The position numbers and the translations under genes are program-made. The notes below the pieces were generated by a model. It had not been told where the DNA came from. It did no database searches and worked only from the letters and a program-made list of their open reading frames with translations. 64,000 nucleotides of DNA from Blautia luti (GTDB lineage Bacteria > Bacillota > Clostridia > Lachnospirales > Lachnospiraceae), in NCBI RefSeq assembly GCF_033096465.1, contig NZ_AP028156.1:2250501-2314500 (forward strand), read 5' to 3'. This document shows, piece by piece, positions 1 through 8,708 of this stretch (within the stretch, counting starts at the first letter, position 1; the number at the start of each line of letters is the position of its first letter).

Positions 1-768
1 AGATACCAGATCCTTACCTGTTTCCGTTACCACTCCTTTCAGAATGTTGGCATTTCCCACAAAAGCAGCCACATAACTGGTTTCCGGATGATTATAAATC
101 TCATCCGGTGTGCCGATCTGCTCAATCTGTCCGTGATTCATAACTGCGATTCTGTCAGACATATTGATGGCTTCTTCCTGATCATGGGTGATATAGATAA
201 AAGTCAGCCCCAGCTTCTTCTGCAGATGCTTTAATTCGATCTGCATGGCTCTGCGAAGCTGCAGATCCAATGCCCCCAGAGGTTCATCCAGAAGTAAAAC
301 CTTGGGATTATTCACCAGTGCCCTGGCAATGGCTACGCGCTGTTTCTGTCCACCGGATAGCTCAGAAGGTTGTCTTTTTCCATATCCTTCCAGCTGAACC
401 AGTTCCAGCATTTCGTTTACCCTTTTTTTTATCTCTGCTCTGGGAACTTTTTTCAGTTTCAGTCCATATCCGATATTTTCCACTACATTCATATGGGGAA
501 AAAGAGCATAATTCTGAAATACAGTATTTACATCCCTTTCATTGGGCGCCAGGTTCGTCACTTCCCTGCCGTCCAGCCATACGCTTCCTTCATCCGGCTG
601 TTCCAACCCTGCAATGATACGCAGAGTGGTTGTCTTTCCACATCCGGAAGAACCTAACAGGGTGATGAATTCCCCTTTTTCAATAGTCAGATCAATGTTA
701 TTCAGAACCGTTTCCTCAGATGTGAAACTTTTTTTGATATTCCTTAATTCCAGTGAGATTTCTGCCAT
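1..768 (-). CDS. potA: Spermidine/putrescine-type ABC transporter ATP-binding protein, 3' end beyond window
   Basis: The open frame runs from ATG at 768 to the window edge (256 codons), so the C-terminal TOBE part is missing. It has Walker [10 protein letters not shown] (about residues 39-47), signature LSGGQ (about 137-141), Walker B VLLLDEP (about 157-163) and the switch His in THD (about 195). The phrase [13 protein letters not shown] and the start of the C-terminal region are typical of PotA of the spermidine/putrescine importer; other CUT1/MOI-family importers are the alternative. It would energise uptake by a membrane permease pair presumably encoded just beyond the left edge. The start lies 4 bases after the stop of the upstream M20 hydrolase gene, so the two are very likely co-transcribed. 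Confidence 0.85.
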   Translation of the reverse strand, partial: MAEISLELRNIKKSFTSEETVLNNIDLTIEKGEFITLLGSSGCGKTTTLRIIAGLEQPDEGSVWLDGREVTNLAPNERDVNTVFQNYALFPHMNVVENIGYGLKLKKVPRAEIKKRVNEMLELVQLEGYGKRQPSELSGGQKQRVAIARALVNNPKVLLLDEPLGALDLQLRRAMQIELKHLQKKLGLTFIYITHDQEEAINMSDRIAVMNHGQIEQIGTPDEIYNHPETSYVAAFVGNANILKGVVTETGKDLVS

Positions 769-772
769 ATTT

Positions 773-2107
773 TTATGCCTCCTGTTTTCGGGAATCTGCT
801 GTCTCTGTCTTCAGGCTGTTTTCAACATATCTGCAGTAACCTTCCCGATCAAATACCGGCTGGAATCCCTGTATGATCTCTTTCGCCTGGATGGCATCTT
901 CTTTCAACAGTTTGTATACTGTAAGTGCGATCATTTTCGCAGGCAGGATATAGGCCTTTTCTTCATCTGTGATCCTGAAATCAGTTCCGTGAAGCTTTCC
1001 TTCGAAACCATTAAAAGTGAAATTTACCACAGGAAAAAGATGCGTCAGGTCTCCTACATCTGTACACGCATTATTAAAATCATATTCTGTGACTTCCCGG
1101 AAAGAAACGCCCAGCTGGCTGGCTGATTCGATCAATGCCTGGTCTGCCTTTCTCCAGCGTATGGGCATATACCCCTGCAAAGGCTCTGTTTCAATTCTGC
1201 CTCCAAATGCATAAGCAGCTCCCTCATACGCTCTGTTTACCATATTCATCGTATGCTCGATGCATTCCAGGGAACCTGCACGTACCTTTGTCTCGATCAC
1301 AGCCTCGTCCGGAACACTGTTTATCACATCTCCGGCCTTTCGGATCACATTATGAAGTCTTACATGATCCTCTTCCCGGAAAGTTTCCCGCATCAGTCCC
1401 ATCATCTGTATGGCACTTGAGGTAATGCTCAGTGCATTGACACCATCCCAGGGATCAATGGCTGCGTGGGCCGCCTTCCCTCTTACTGTGACCCGTTCTG
1501 CTGCATATCCGTTACATGCAGGGTTTCCCAGATACAGGTCTTCTGATACAGGAACCATGTGTACATGAGTCGTCATCATGATATCTGTTCTGTCAAAAGC
1601 CCCTGTACGGATCAGCTCACTTTTTCCTGATCCCGGGAAACCGATGCCCTCTTTTTTCAGGCGTTTGCGTTTATCTGCATCTATATATTCTTCTGCCGGA
1701 ACGGCAAAAAAAGATACGGACCCAGACAGAGAAGCTCTCACTTCTTCATCGGCTAATGCCAATGCTGCGCCAATCATGGCTGCAAGCTGTGCGTGGTGTC
1801 CGCATGCATGTGCTGTTTGATTATGGGGATCCGCCATTGGATGAGTTCTGCATCCGATCGCATCCATTTCACCAATTACAGTGATATTTGGTCCATCCTG
1901 TTCCATCCAATCTGCGCGTACTCCTGTACGTGCAAGGTCTGTATGTACCTCCAGACCCAGGTCACGCAGAACAGCCGCAGTTTTCGCTGCGGTTCTCTCT
2001 TCTTCAAATCCTGGTTCCGGATGTCCGGCAATATCACTTGCAAAGGCAATGATCTCATCTTTATGTGAATCGATGATACGTATGATCTTTTCTTCTTCTC
2101 TGGTCAA
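773..2107 (-). CDS. M20 family metallo-amidohydrolase (AbgB/aminoacylase-like)
   Basis: The protein is about 444 residues and matches the M20D peptidase/amidohydrolase family. It shows GEMDAIG near residue 81, HACGHHAQ near 102 (metal ligands), the PAEEY acidic pair near 156 (general base region) and [11 protein letters not shown] near 212 from the lid/dimer domain. Members cleave N-acyl amino acids, p-aminobenzoyl-glutamate or small peptides in the cytoplasm; the substrate cannot be read from sequence. Two starts compete: GTG at 2113 sits only 2 bases after AAAGGAGG, whereas TTG at 2107 has 8-base spacing, so I chose TTG. The potA-type ATPase follows 4 bases downstream, which suggests an imported compound is hydrolysed by this enzyme. 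Confidence 0.82.
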   Translation of the reverse strand: MTREEEKIIRIIDSHKDEIIAFASDIAGHPEPGFEEERTAAKTAAVLRDLGLEVHTDLARTGVRADWMEQDGPNITVIGEMDAIGCRTHPMADPHNQTAHACGHHAQLAAMIGAALALADEEVRASLSGSVSFFAVPAEEYIDADKRKRLKKEGIGFPGSGKSELIRTGAFDRTDIMMTTHVHMVPVSEDLYLGNPACNGYAAERVTVRGKAAHAAIDPWDGVNALSITSSAIQMMGLMRETFREEDHVRLHNVIRKAGDVINSVPDEAVIETKVRAGSLECIEHTMNMVNRAYEGAAYAFGGRIETEPLQGYMPIRWRKADQALIESASQLGVSFREVTEYDFNNACTDVGDLTHLFPVVNFTFNGFEGKLHGTDFRITDEEKAYILPAKMIALTVYKLLKEDAIQAKEIIQGFQPVFDREGYCRYVENSLKTETADSRKQEA

Positions 2108-2165
2108 TTCCACTGCCTCCTTTTGCTAAAATCTTTTATGAAAAAATATCCACAGATACAAGAAA

Positions 2166-2204
2166 AACCGGAAATCAACCTTTATTTTCGTTGGATTTCC
2201 GGTT
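2166..2204 (-). terminator. Hairpin terminator between MATE relic and M20 gene
   Basis: Arms 2166-2179 and 2190-2204 pair over about 14 bp with one bulge. On the minus strand the hairpin is followed by a T run (2163-2167 on the plus strand reads A). It would end transcription coming from the decayed MATE locus before the M20-potA unit. It sits close to the M20 start, so an attenuator role is possible but not shown. Confidence 0.6.
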
Positions 2205-2263
2205 AGTTTTATTTTCAATCCAAAGTTATCTTAATGGATGAAACGCAGATTGTCAAGGAGTTT

Positions 2264-2418
2264 TTATCTGTGTATACGGCTGTCTTTCTTTTTGTGCGTA
2301 TTCAGCAGCAGATAGGCAGCCACACAGATGATCACTGACAGCAATTACCCTGTGGCCGTAGCAAGCCCCATGGAAAGCAGAGTCTGAGGACACAGCCGGA
2401 TGTAAGATTTCTTTCCAT
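2264..2418 (-). pseudogene. MATE efflux transporter relic (N-terminus joined to C-terminus)
   Basis: ATG at 2418 opens a peptide starting MERNLTSG, a common MATE-family start in Clostridia. It leaves frame within a few codons. A second frame then reads a hydrophobic end containing LLSVIICVAAYLLLN followed by a basic tail and a TAA at 2264-2266, with one in-frame TAA. About 150 bp remain of a gene normally near 1350 bp, so almost the whole transmembrane body is deleted. AGGAG lies upstream of the start. The family assignment rests on short matches and on the MerR-type promoter in front, as MerR-MATE pairs are common in this group. Confidence 0.5.
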
Positions 2419-2453
2419 GATATCATAAACTCCTCTCATTTGTCGTCTAAATT

Positions 2454-2484
2454 AGAATAAACCTTACAACCGTTGTAGAGTCAA
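2454..2484 (-). promoter_or_regulatory. MerR-type promoter/operator in front of the MATE relic
   Basis: On the minus strand TTGACT (plus 2479-2484) and TATTCT (plus 2454-2459) are separated by 19 bp, longer than the usual 17. The spacer holds a palindrome, TACAAC-C-GTTGTA (2465-2477). An overlong 19-20 bp spacer carrying a dyad is the hallmark of promoters activated by MerR-family regulators. The controlled gene is now a relic. Confidence 0.65.
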
Positions 2485-2513
2485 GTAAATCAAGTGAATA
2501 TTCACACTCTCCT

Positions 2514-2594
2514 TCACTGCTTACTCTTCCAATTATGTAATTCTGCAATAAGTTCTCCGGTTGTGGTAAAGATAGGGGTAGAAATTTTATTTTA
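2514..2594 (-). pseudogene. Possible C-terminal fragment of a regulator
   Basis: A stop-to-stop minus-strand frame of about 26 codons ends with GELIAELHNWKSKQ and TGA at 2514-2516. It looks like the tail of a protein gene truncated by deletion. Its place just upstream of a MerR-type promoter suggests the lost MerR regulator, but the fragment is too short to assign. Confidence 0.22.
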
Positions 2595-2625
2595 TATAAA
2601 TTATATCGTATTGTATAAACGTAAG

Positions 2626-2666
2626 AAATCCCGTAAGCCCTTGATTCTACTGGGTTTACGGGATTT
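2626..2666 (-). terminator. Long inverted repeat 3' of tRNA-Thr, probable terminator
   Basis: Arms 2626-2640 and 2652-2666 pair over 15 bp with one G-U type mismatch and an 11-base loop. It lies 9 bases past the tRNA 3' end. The trailing T run on the minus strand is weak, so it may be an RNA-processing or terminator hairpin. Similar palindromes near tRNA genes can also be remnants of integration sites. Confidence 0.5.
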
Positions 2667-2675
2667 AAAAAGTCA

Positions 2676-2748
2676 AGCTGAAAATGAGACTCGAACTCAC
2701 GACCCCTTCATTACGAGTGAAGTGCTCTACCGACTGAGCTATTTCAGC
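2676..2748 (-). tRNA. tRNA-Thr (anticodon CGT)
   Basis: The minus strand folds as a tRNA: acceptor stem GCTGAAA/TTTCAGC, D arm with AGCTCAGTCGGTAGAGC, anticodon stem CTTCA/TGAAG around the loop CTCGTAA, and T arm with GGTTCGAGTC-type sequence (here GAGTTCGAGTCTC). The anticodon is CGT, reading ACG threonine codons. The CCA end is not encoded. Confidence 0.93.
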
Positions 2749-2807
2749 TTATGCTGCAACTGCCAGAAGTTAACAGTTTTGACAGCCACAACATTTAGTT
2801 TATAATA

Positions 2808-5210
2808 TTATTTATTTTCTGTCAAGTCCTTTTTCACCGATGTTTTGGATCTCGTCTTTGTGACTTTTTTTGCTGCAGGTTTCGCTGTCTTTTTTATAAC
2901 AGACTTCGTCACTTCTGCAACTTCAGGTACTGTTTTTGAATCTGTTTCATTTGTTACTTCTAGTGCTGTTTTTGTCACTTTCTTTGTCACCGGTTTCACT
3001 GCTGTTTTTACAGCTGTTTTTGTTTTCGCAACAGCCTTACGCACAGTTCTCGCCTTGGTAATTGACTTCTTAATCTGAGTTTCTGCTGCTTTCTTCTCTT
3101 TCGGTTCTTCCTCTGGCATGCAGGTAAAGATCGCCACGCCAAGTGCAGGGAGTTTCACTGTAATAGAATATTCTCTCTCATCGCACTCTGCCTTCTTTGC
3201 AGCTTTGACTCTTCCATTGACTACACCTTCACCGCCGTATTTCTTATCATCACTGTTAAAGATTTCTTTATATTTGCCGGCAAAAGGTACGCCAACCTGA
3301 TAGTTTTCATATGGAATTGCCGCGAAATTGCAGACAGCCAGGATCGTCTCCTCCGGTTTCTCTGTCTTTCTCAAGAATGCGATCACATTTTCTTCATATT
3401 TCATCAGCTGGATCCATTCAAATCCGTTATATTCATCATCCATCTGATACATGGCAGGATGAGCCAGATACATATTGTTCAAATCTCTGATAAAAGATTT
3501 CATATTCTGAGGCATATCGGGATCCGGAGACATCATTTTACATCCTGGATGAAGCATCATATAAGTATAAGCTTCCCGGATCTGCGCAGCCTTCTGCTGC
3601 TCGTTTCCCGGCAGTCTGCCTGCAAATGCTTTCAGGTCACCCACATCTCTGCTTCCCAAAGTCAGCACATAATGTTCACAATATGCATAAAGCATGGATA
3701 CTGTCAGCTGGTCATGATAGTTCCTGCGTTCAATGGGATCTTTGCCTAAATAAGTAAGGAGATCGCTAGTCCAGCCGCCGCTCCATTTATAGTCAAAACC
3801 CAGATGGTCATTTTCCACACTGTCTGTCAGCTCCGGCCATAGTCCGTCTTCCTGTGCAATAAGAAGCACTCCCGGATTCCTCTTCTTCACTATAGAATTC
3901 AGATGTTTCAGGAATTCCACTGCTTCCAGATTTTCATTACTTCCATACAGATTCGGAGTCCACTCTCCCGGATTCCGGCCATAATCCAGATACAACATGG
4001 CATCTACATCGTCCATACGAAGCCCGTCCACATGATATTCTTCCATCCAGAAACATGCATTGGAAATCAGGAAATCCTTTACCATAGGGCTTGCATAGTT
4101 ATAAAGCAAAGTTCCCCAGAATGGATGAACCGCCTGTGCCGGATCCTGTTTCTCATACAAAGGTGTTCCATCAAATTTCTCCAGACCGGATGCATATCGT
4201 GGAAACTGTGCAGGGGTCCAGTCAAGGATCACACCGATCCCTGCCTGATGCAGTGCATCTGTCATTTTTCTGAAATCTTCAGGTGTTCCGAATCTGGAAG
4301 AAAAAGCATAATAGCTGTAAGTAGAATATCCGCCTGTGATGTCATCTATATATTCCATAACCGGATGAAGCTCCACATGTGTGTAATCTGTCTCTTCCAG
4401 AAAATCTGTCAGCTCTTCCATGCTCTTCCACTGCTCCAGAGAAGTTTCATAGACAGAGATTGGCTGCTTTCTGTCCTGAAACCTCTTTCTCTGTTCCAGC
4501 CACTCCTGATCCTTCCAGGTGAAGTTACTGAGATCAGCTACTACAGACGCTCCCTCCGGATCACTCTGTGCCCTGTTTCCATAAGGATCTGCTTTCAGCA
4601 GAACTTCTCCGCCTTTTATTTTGATCTCATATTTATAAAGGGCTCCCACCTTTACGCCCGGGATAAACAGTTCAAAGATCCCTGACATCGGCATGCGATG
4701 CATAATGCTTGCACGACCCATCCATCCGTTAAAATCTCCCACTACATTTACACTCACCGCATTAGGTGCCCAGACTGCAAACAAGATTCCTTTTATTCCA
4801 TTGATCTCCATTGGGTGTGCACCCAGCTTCTTGTATGCCTCATAGTACACACCTGCACAGAATGCCTTTTCCTCTTCTTCTGTAATCTGGCAGGCAAAAG
4901 AATAGGGATCATAAAATTCCATTATTTCTTCTCCGGTCTTTACAGAAAATTTATAGTCCGGTACTTTTCTCAACGGCAGCAGCGCTGCAAAATATCCTGC
5001 CTCATCCTCCATTTCGCACGGATATGTTTTCCCGCCGCTTATCACATCGACTTCCTGTGCATCCGGGAAAAATCCCTGTACCAGAACTCCGTCTTTCGTG
5101 ATCTTAGGCCCCATTACATCTCTGGGAGATGTCTCTTCTCCGTAAACAACTGCCTCTATCCGTGGCCAGTTCATATAGCTATATATTTTTTCATTCATAT
5201 TAACATGCAC
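2808..5210 (-). CDS. GlgB-like alpha-glucan branching enzyme homologue with degenerate catalytic site and basic tail
   Basis: An 800-residue GH13 branching-enzyme homologue: N-terminal beta domains including CBM48 (WAPNAVSVNVVGDFNGW, about 147-163), a GH13 barrel (about 250-600), a beta C-domain, then a Lys/Ala/Thr-rich tail (about 705-800). Compared from memory with E. coli GlgB, the nucleophile Asp survives (GLRMDDV, D400). The acid/base motif AEES reads AQED (Q453), the SHDE motif of region IV reads GSRD (519-522), GHFP reads AQFP (334-337), and the stretch around MGNEF is shortened and replaced (559-567). It is therefore probably not an active branching enzyme and may instead bind glucan. 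The tail resembles histone H1. ATG 5210 has a tight GGGAGG spacing; ATG 5198 is an alternative. Divergent from the PfkB kinase at 5371. Confidence 0.8.
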   Translation of the reverse strand: MHVNMNEKIYSYMNWPRIEAVVYGEETSPRDVMGPKITKDGVLVQGFFPDAQEVDVISGGKTYPCEMEDEAGYFAALLPLRKVPDYKFSVKTGEEIMEFYDPYSFACQITEEEEKAFCAGVYYEAYKKLGAHPMEINGIKGILFAVWAPNAVSVNVVGDFNGWMGRASIMHRMPMSGIFELFIPGVKVGALYKYEIKIKGGEVLLKADPYGNRAQSDPEGASVVADLSNFTWKDQEWLEQRKRFQDRKQPISVYETSLEQWKSMEELTDFLEETDYTHVELHPVMEYIDDITGGYSTYSYYAFSSRFGTPEDFRKMTDALHQAGIGVILDWTPAQFPRYASGLEKFDGTPLYEKQDPAQAVHPFWGTLLYNYASPMVKDFLISNACFWMEEYHVDGLRMDDVDAMLYLDYGRNPGEWTPNLYGSNENLEAVEFLKHLNSIVKKRNPGVLLIAQEDGLWPELTDSVENDHLGFDYKWSGGWTSDLLTYLGKDPIERRNYHDQLTVSMLYAYCEHYVLTLGSRDVGDLKAFAGRLPGNEQQKAAQIREAYTYMMLHPGCKMMSPDPDMPQNMKSFIRDLNNMYLAHPAMYQMDDEYNGFEWIQLMKYEENVIAFLRKTEKPEETILAVCNFAAIPYENYQVGVPFAGKYKEIFNSDDKKYGGEGVVNGRVKAAKKAECDEREYSITVKLPALGVAIFTCMPEEEPKEKKAAETQIKKSITKARTVRKAVAKTKTAVKTAVKPVTKKVTKTALEVTNETDSKTVPEVAEVTKSVIKKTAKPAAKKVTKTRSKTSVKKDLTENK

Positions 5211-5252
5211 CTCCCGATTTTCCTTCAGATATCTGTCGGATATTCATACCCG

Positions 5253-5273
5253 TAAACATCTGTATTGTTTACA
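5253..5273. promoter_or_regulatory. 21-bp palindrome, probable operator between glgB-like gene and sugar kinase
   Basis: GTAAACA (5253-5259) and TGTTTAC (5267-5273) form perfect 7-bp half-sites around a 7-bp centre. On the minus strand it directly follows a TAAAAT -10-like box (plus 5274-5279), so it would overlap the start of transcription of the glgB-like gene. It lies about 40 bp from the -35 of the divergent kinase. The regulator is unknown. Confidence 0.5.
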
Positions 5274-5310
5274 TTTTAACATTTTTATCAGGAAAAATAA
5301 AGGAAATTGT

Positions 5311-5339
5311 TTGACAAATACCGTATTCTGCGCTAAATT
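5311..5339 (+). promoter_or_regulatory. Sigma-A promoter of the PfkB kinase
   Basis: TTGACA at 5311-5316 and TAAATT at 5334-5339, spacer 17. The RBS AAGGAGG is at 5355-5361, 9 bases before ATG 5371. Confidence 0.65.
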
Positions 5340-5370
5340 ATGATTTATAAATGCAAGGAGGAAACACACA

Positions 5371-6345
5371 ATGGGAAACAAAACCTTTGATGTAACTGCT
5401 TTAGGCGAATTACTTATTGACTTTACCGAGAGCGGAACAAGTACACAGGGAAATCCTGTACTGGAAGCCAATCCTGGCGGTGCACCCTGCAATGTACTGG
5501 CCATGCTTGAGAAACTTGGCAAAAAAGCGGCTTTTATCGGCAAAGTTGGCAATGATATGTTCGGAACACAGCTTAAAAATGCTGTGGAAGAAGTAAACAT
5601 CGATACCCGCAATCTGGTGATCGATAAAGAGGTACATACTACCCTGGCTTTCGTACATACTTATCCTGACGGAGACAGAGATTTCTCTTTTTACCGCAAC
5701 CCGGGTGCAGATATGATGCTTACCAGAGATGAAGTTCAGGAAGACCTGATCAGGGATTCCCGTATTTTCCATTTTGGAACTCTTTCTTCTACACACGAGA
5801 GTGTAAGAGAAGCTACACGCTACGCCCTTGACGTTGCCAAAGAAGCCGGATGTATTGTCAGCTTTGATCCGAATCTCCGTCCTCCATTATGGAAATCCCT
5901 GGAAGATGCCAGAGCTGAGATCGAATACGGTCTTGGAAAATGTGATATCCTGAAAATTTCCGACAATGAAGTAGAATTTCTTTTTGGAACTACAGATTAT
6001 GATAAGGGTGCCGCTCTTCTGAAAGAAAAATACAACATCCCGCTGATCCTTATCACCATGGGTAAAGACGGAAGCCGTGCTTATTACAAAGATCTCCGTG
6101 TAGAGGCAGCTCCGTTCCTTCAGGAGCACACCATCGAAACCACAGGTGCAGGAGATACATTCTGTGCAAGCTCTTTAAATTATATTCTGGAACATGGACT
6201 GGATAATCTTACAGCAGAGAATTTAAAAGAACTGCTGACATTTGCCAATGCCGCAGCTTCCCTGATCACTACACGCAAAGGTGCTCTTCGTGTAATGCCT
6301 GCCAAAGAAGAAGTCCTGGATTTCATCAAATCCAGAAATGCTTAA
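5371..6345 (+). CDS. scrK: PfkB family carbohydrate kinase, fructokinase-like
   Basis: A 324-residue ribokinase/PfkB-family sugar kinase. The first signature is around GGAPCNVLAMLEKLGKKAAF (about 31-50). The second contains TTGAGDTF (about residues 253-260), with the catalytic Asp and the oxyanion-hole glycines. Length and the early phrase ALGELLIDFTESG fit fructokinases that phosphorylate fructose to fructose 6-phosphate, though 2-keto-3-deoxygluconate and other sugars are possible in this family. It is a single-gene unit with its own sigma-A promoter, good RBS and terminator, divergent from the glgB-like gene. The shared intergenic palindrome hints at joint carbohydrate control. Confidence 0.82.
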   Translation: MGNKTFDVTALGELLIDFTESGTSTQGNPVLEANPGGAPCNVLAMLEKLGKKAAFIGKVGNDMFGTQLKNAVEEVNIDTRNLVIDKEVHTTLAFVHTYPDGDRDFSFYRNPGADMMLTRDEVQEDLIRDSRIFHFGTLSSTHESVREATRYALDVAKEAGCIVSFDPNLRPPLWKSLEDARAEIEYGLGKCDILKISDNEVEFLFGTTDYDKGAALLKEKYNIPLILITMGKDGSRAYYKDLRVEAAPFLQEHTIETTGAGDTFCASSLNYILEHGLDNLTAENLKELLTFANAAASLITTRKGALRVMPAKEEVLDFIKSRNA

Positions 6346-6389
6346 AACAGCAGCATAACCTGCTAAAACAGTCAAATATACGAACATAC

Positions 6390-6425
6390 AAAATGGATAC
6401 GCTAAATGCAGCGTATCCATTTTTA
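6390..6425. terminator. Bidirectional terminator between kinase and serA
   Basis: Arms 6393-6403 and 6410-6420 (ATGGATACGCT and its complement) form an 11-bp perfect stem with a 6-base loop, flanked by A and T runs. It can stop the plus-strand kinase transcript and the minus-strand serA transcript. Confidence 0.85.
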
Positions 6426-6462
6426 TGTTCTGTTATTTTATGTTTTGTTATTCTATAATTAA

Positions 6463-7626
6463 TTATTTGATCACACGTACTCTGGAAACACCTTCGATGG
6501 ACTTCAGTTCATCCAATGCCTCTTTGGATGCTGTGCTCTCTAGGTCGATCAGTGTGTATGCATATTCCCCTTTACTCTTATTGGTCATATCTGCGATATT
6601 CAGCCCTTCTGCACCGAGGATCTTGGTGAATTGGCTGATCATGTTCGGAACATTTTTATGAGTGATAGCAATACGTCCTACTGCCACACAGGTTCCCATA
6701 TCACAGTTCGGGAAGTTTACAGAGTTCTTGATATTTCCATTTTCCAGGAAATCTCTCAGTTCTTTTACAGCCATCACTGCACAGTTTTCTTCGGATTCCT
6801 CTGTGGAAGCTCCCAGATGAGGAGTTACCAGGATTCCGTCTCTTCCTGCTACTGTGTGGTTGGCAAAATCTGTCACATATTTTTTGACTTTTCCACTCTC
6901 CAGCGCTTCGATCAAAGCGTTCTCGTCAACCAGAAGGTCACGGGCAAAGTTGAGAAGTACCACACCGTCTTTCATCTTGCTGAACGCCTCTTTATTGATC
7001 ATCTCTTTTGTGCTGTCAAGAAGCGGTACATGGATGGTTATGTAATCACACTGAGAATAGATCTCATCCAGGCTCTTGATATGTTTAATAGTACGGGAAA
7101 GATTCCATGCCGCATCAATGGAGATATACGGATCATATCCATAAACTTCCATTCCAAGAGCAGAAGCAGCGTTTGCTACCATTGCCCCGATGGCTCCCAG
7201 ACCGATAATTCCCAGCTTTTTACCCATGATCTCGCATCCTGCGAACTGTTTCTTCTGTTTCTCAGCAAGCTTGCCGATATCTTCCTGATCTTTTTCTTTG
7301 GCAACCCATTCAATACCACCTACGATATCACGGGATGCCAAGAGCATTCCTGCCAAAACCAATTCCTTTACGCCATTGGCATTAGCACCTGGTGTGTTGA
7401 ATACAACAATTCCCTTTTCTGCACAGTCCATAACAGGGATGTTATTGACACCTGCACCTGCACGGGCAATGGCTTTCACTCCTTCCGGAAGTTCCATATC
7501 GTGCATTTTCGCACTTCTTACCAGGACTGCATCTGCTTCGTACAGTGTTTCTGTTTTCTTATAATCCTCTCCAAAAAGATCCAGGCCTTTTGCAGCAATA
7601 GGATTCAGGCAATGATACTGATACAT
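6463..7626 (-). CDS. serA: D-3-phosphoglycerate dehydrogenase
   Basis: A 387-residue D-isomer-specific 2-hydroxyacid dehydrogenase that oxidises 3-phosphoglycerate to 3-phosphohydroxypyruvate, the first step of serine synthesis. The NAD-binding site GLGAIGAMVANAA is near 142-154, the catalytic Arg is in LNFARDLLVD (about 225-234), and the His is in TPHLGAST (about 267-274). A short C-terminal ACT-like domain (about 315-387) may sense serine. It is the short two-to-three-domain type lacking the large intervening domain. ATG overlaps the stop of serC by one base (TAATG), so translation is probably coupled, and it is the last gene of the leuB-ilvD-ilvB-serC-serA run. Confidence 0.93.
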   Translation of the reverse strand: MYQYHCLNPIAAKGLDLFGEDYKKTETLYEADAVLVRSAKMHDMELPEGVKAIARAGAGVNNIPVMDCAEKGIVVFNTPGANANGVKELVLAGMLLASRDIVGGIEWVAKEKDQEDIGKLAEKQKKQFAGCEIMGKKLGIIGLGAIGAMVANAASALGMEVYGYDPYISIDAAWNLSRTIKHIKSLDEIYSQCDYITIHVPLLDSTKEMINKEAFSKMKDGVVLLNFARDLLVDENALIEALESGKVKKYVTDFANHTVAGRDGILVTPHLGASTEESEENCAVMAVKELRDFLENGNIKNSVNFPNCDMGTCVAVGRIAITHKNVPNMISQFTKILGAEGLNIADMTNKSKGEYAYTLIDLESTASKEALDELKSIEGVSRVRVIK

Positions 7627-8708
7627 TACGCATTTTCCTCCTCGAATTTTTTCATAAATGCAACCAGAGCTTCTACGCCTTCTTTTGGCATAGCATTATA
7701 GATACTTGCACGCATACCACCTACTGTACGGTGTCCTTTTAAGTTTACAAGTCCTGCCTCTTTTGCTTCTTTTACAAATTTGGCATCCATATCCTTGTCA
7801 CCTGTTACAAACGGTACATTCATGAGAGAACGGTCTTCAGGTACAACAGTTCCTTTGAAGAGCTTGCTCTGATCAAGGAAATCATAGAGGATTTTGGCTT
7901 TCTCAATGTTGCGTCTCTGCATTTCTTCCAGACCACCCATTTTCTTCAGCCATTTGAAGACTTTACCGCACACATAGATGCAGAAGCAGTTCGGAGTATT
8001 GTAAAGAGAACCGGCATCAGCCTGTGTTTTGAATTTCAGCATAGTCGGTGTTCCTTCCAGAACATCGTCTGTGATCAAATCCTCGCGGATAATGGAGATT
8101 ACCATACCTGCAGGTCCGATGTTCTTCTGAACACCACCATAAATGATTCCGTATTTGGATACATCAACCGGCTCAGATAAGAAGCAGGAAGAAACGTCTG
8201 CTACCAGAGTTTTACCTTTTGTGTTCGGGAGTTTCTTGAATTTTGTTCCGTAAATTGTGTTGTTTTCACAAATGTATACATAATCCGCATCCGGGCTGAT
8301 CGGAAGGTCGCTGCAGTCAGGGATATAGGAAAAAGTCTTGTCCTCAGAAGAAGCGATCTTATTTACTTTTCCGTACTTCTGTGCTTCCTGGTATGCTTTC
8401 TTTGCCCACTGTCCTGTTACAATATAATCTGCAACTTTATTCTTCATCAGATTCATCGGGATTGCTGCGAACTGCTGGGAAGCTCCGCCCTGAAGAAATA
8501 ATACCTTGTAGTTATCCGGAATCTTCATCAGATCACGCAGATCCTGCTCTGCTTCATCGATGATCTTCTGGAAATCCGCACTTCTGTGGCTCATTTCCAT
8601 TACAGACATACCAGTTCCCTGATAGTCCATCATTTCCTCAGCAACCTCTTTTAATACTTCTTCCGGCAATACAGCCGGTCCTGCGGAAAAATTATACACT
8701 CTGCTCAT
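7626..8708 (-). CDS. serC: Phosphoserine aminotransferase
   Basis: A 360-residue class V aminotransferase. It starts with YNFSAGPAVLPEEVL, the diagnostic SerC N-terminus, has FLQGGASQQFAAIPMNL near 70-86, and carries the PLP lysine in GGVQKNIGPAG (about 190-200). It converts 3-phosphohydroxypyruvate plus glutamate to phosphoserine; pyridoxine synthesis is a known second role. The start overlaps the end of ilvB by 17 bases and its stop overlaps the serA start, indicating tight co-translation. No serB is seen in this window. Confidence 0.94.
   Translation of the reverse strand: MSRVYNFSAGPAVLPEEVLKEVAEEMMDYQGTGMSVMEMSHRSADFQKIIDEAEQDLRDLMKIPDNYKVLFLQGGASQQFAAIPMNLMKNKVADYIVTGQWAKKAYQEAQKYGKVNKIASSEDKTFSYIPDCSDLPISPDADYVYICENNTIYGTKFKKLPNTKGKTLVADVSSCFLSEPVDVSKYGIIYGGVQKNIGPAGMVISIIREDLITDDVLEGTPTMLKFKTQADAGSLYNTPNCFCIYVCGKVFKWLKKMGGLEEMQRRNIEKAKILYDFLDQSKLFKGTVVPEDRSLMNVPFVTGDKDMDAKFVKEAKEAGLVNLKGHRTVGGMRASIYNAMPKEGVEALVAFMKKFEEENA

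Noticed and set aside
2494..2805. Plus-strand ORF of 103 codons across the tRNA-Thr region
   Set aside because: It covers the tRNA antisense strand (the peptide includes the reverse T arm) and has no RBS or homology.
3903..4685. Plus-strand ORF of 260 codons
   Set aside because: It lies wholly antisense to the branching-enzyme homologue and its Cys/His/Ile-rich content is typical of a reverse-frame shadow.
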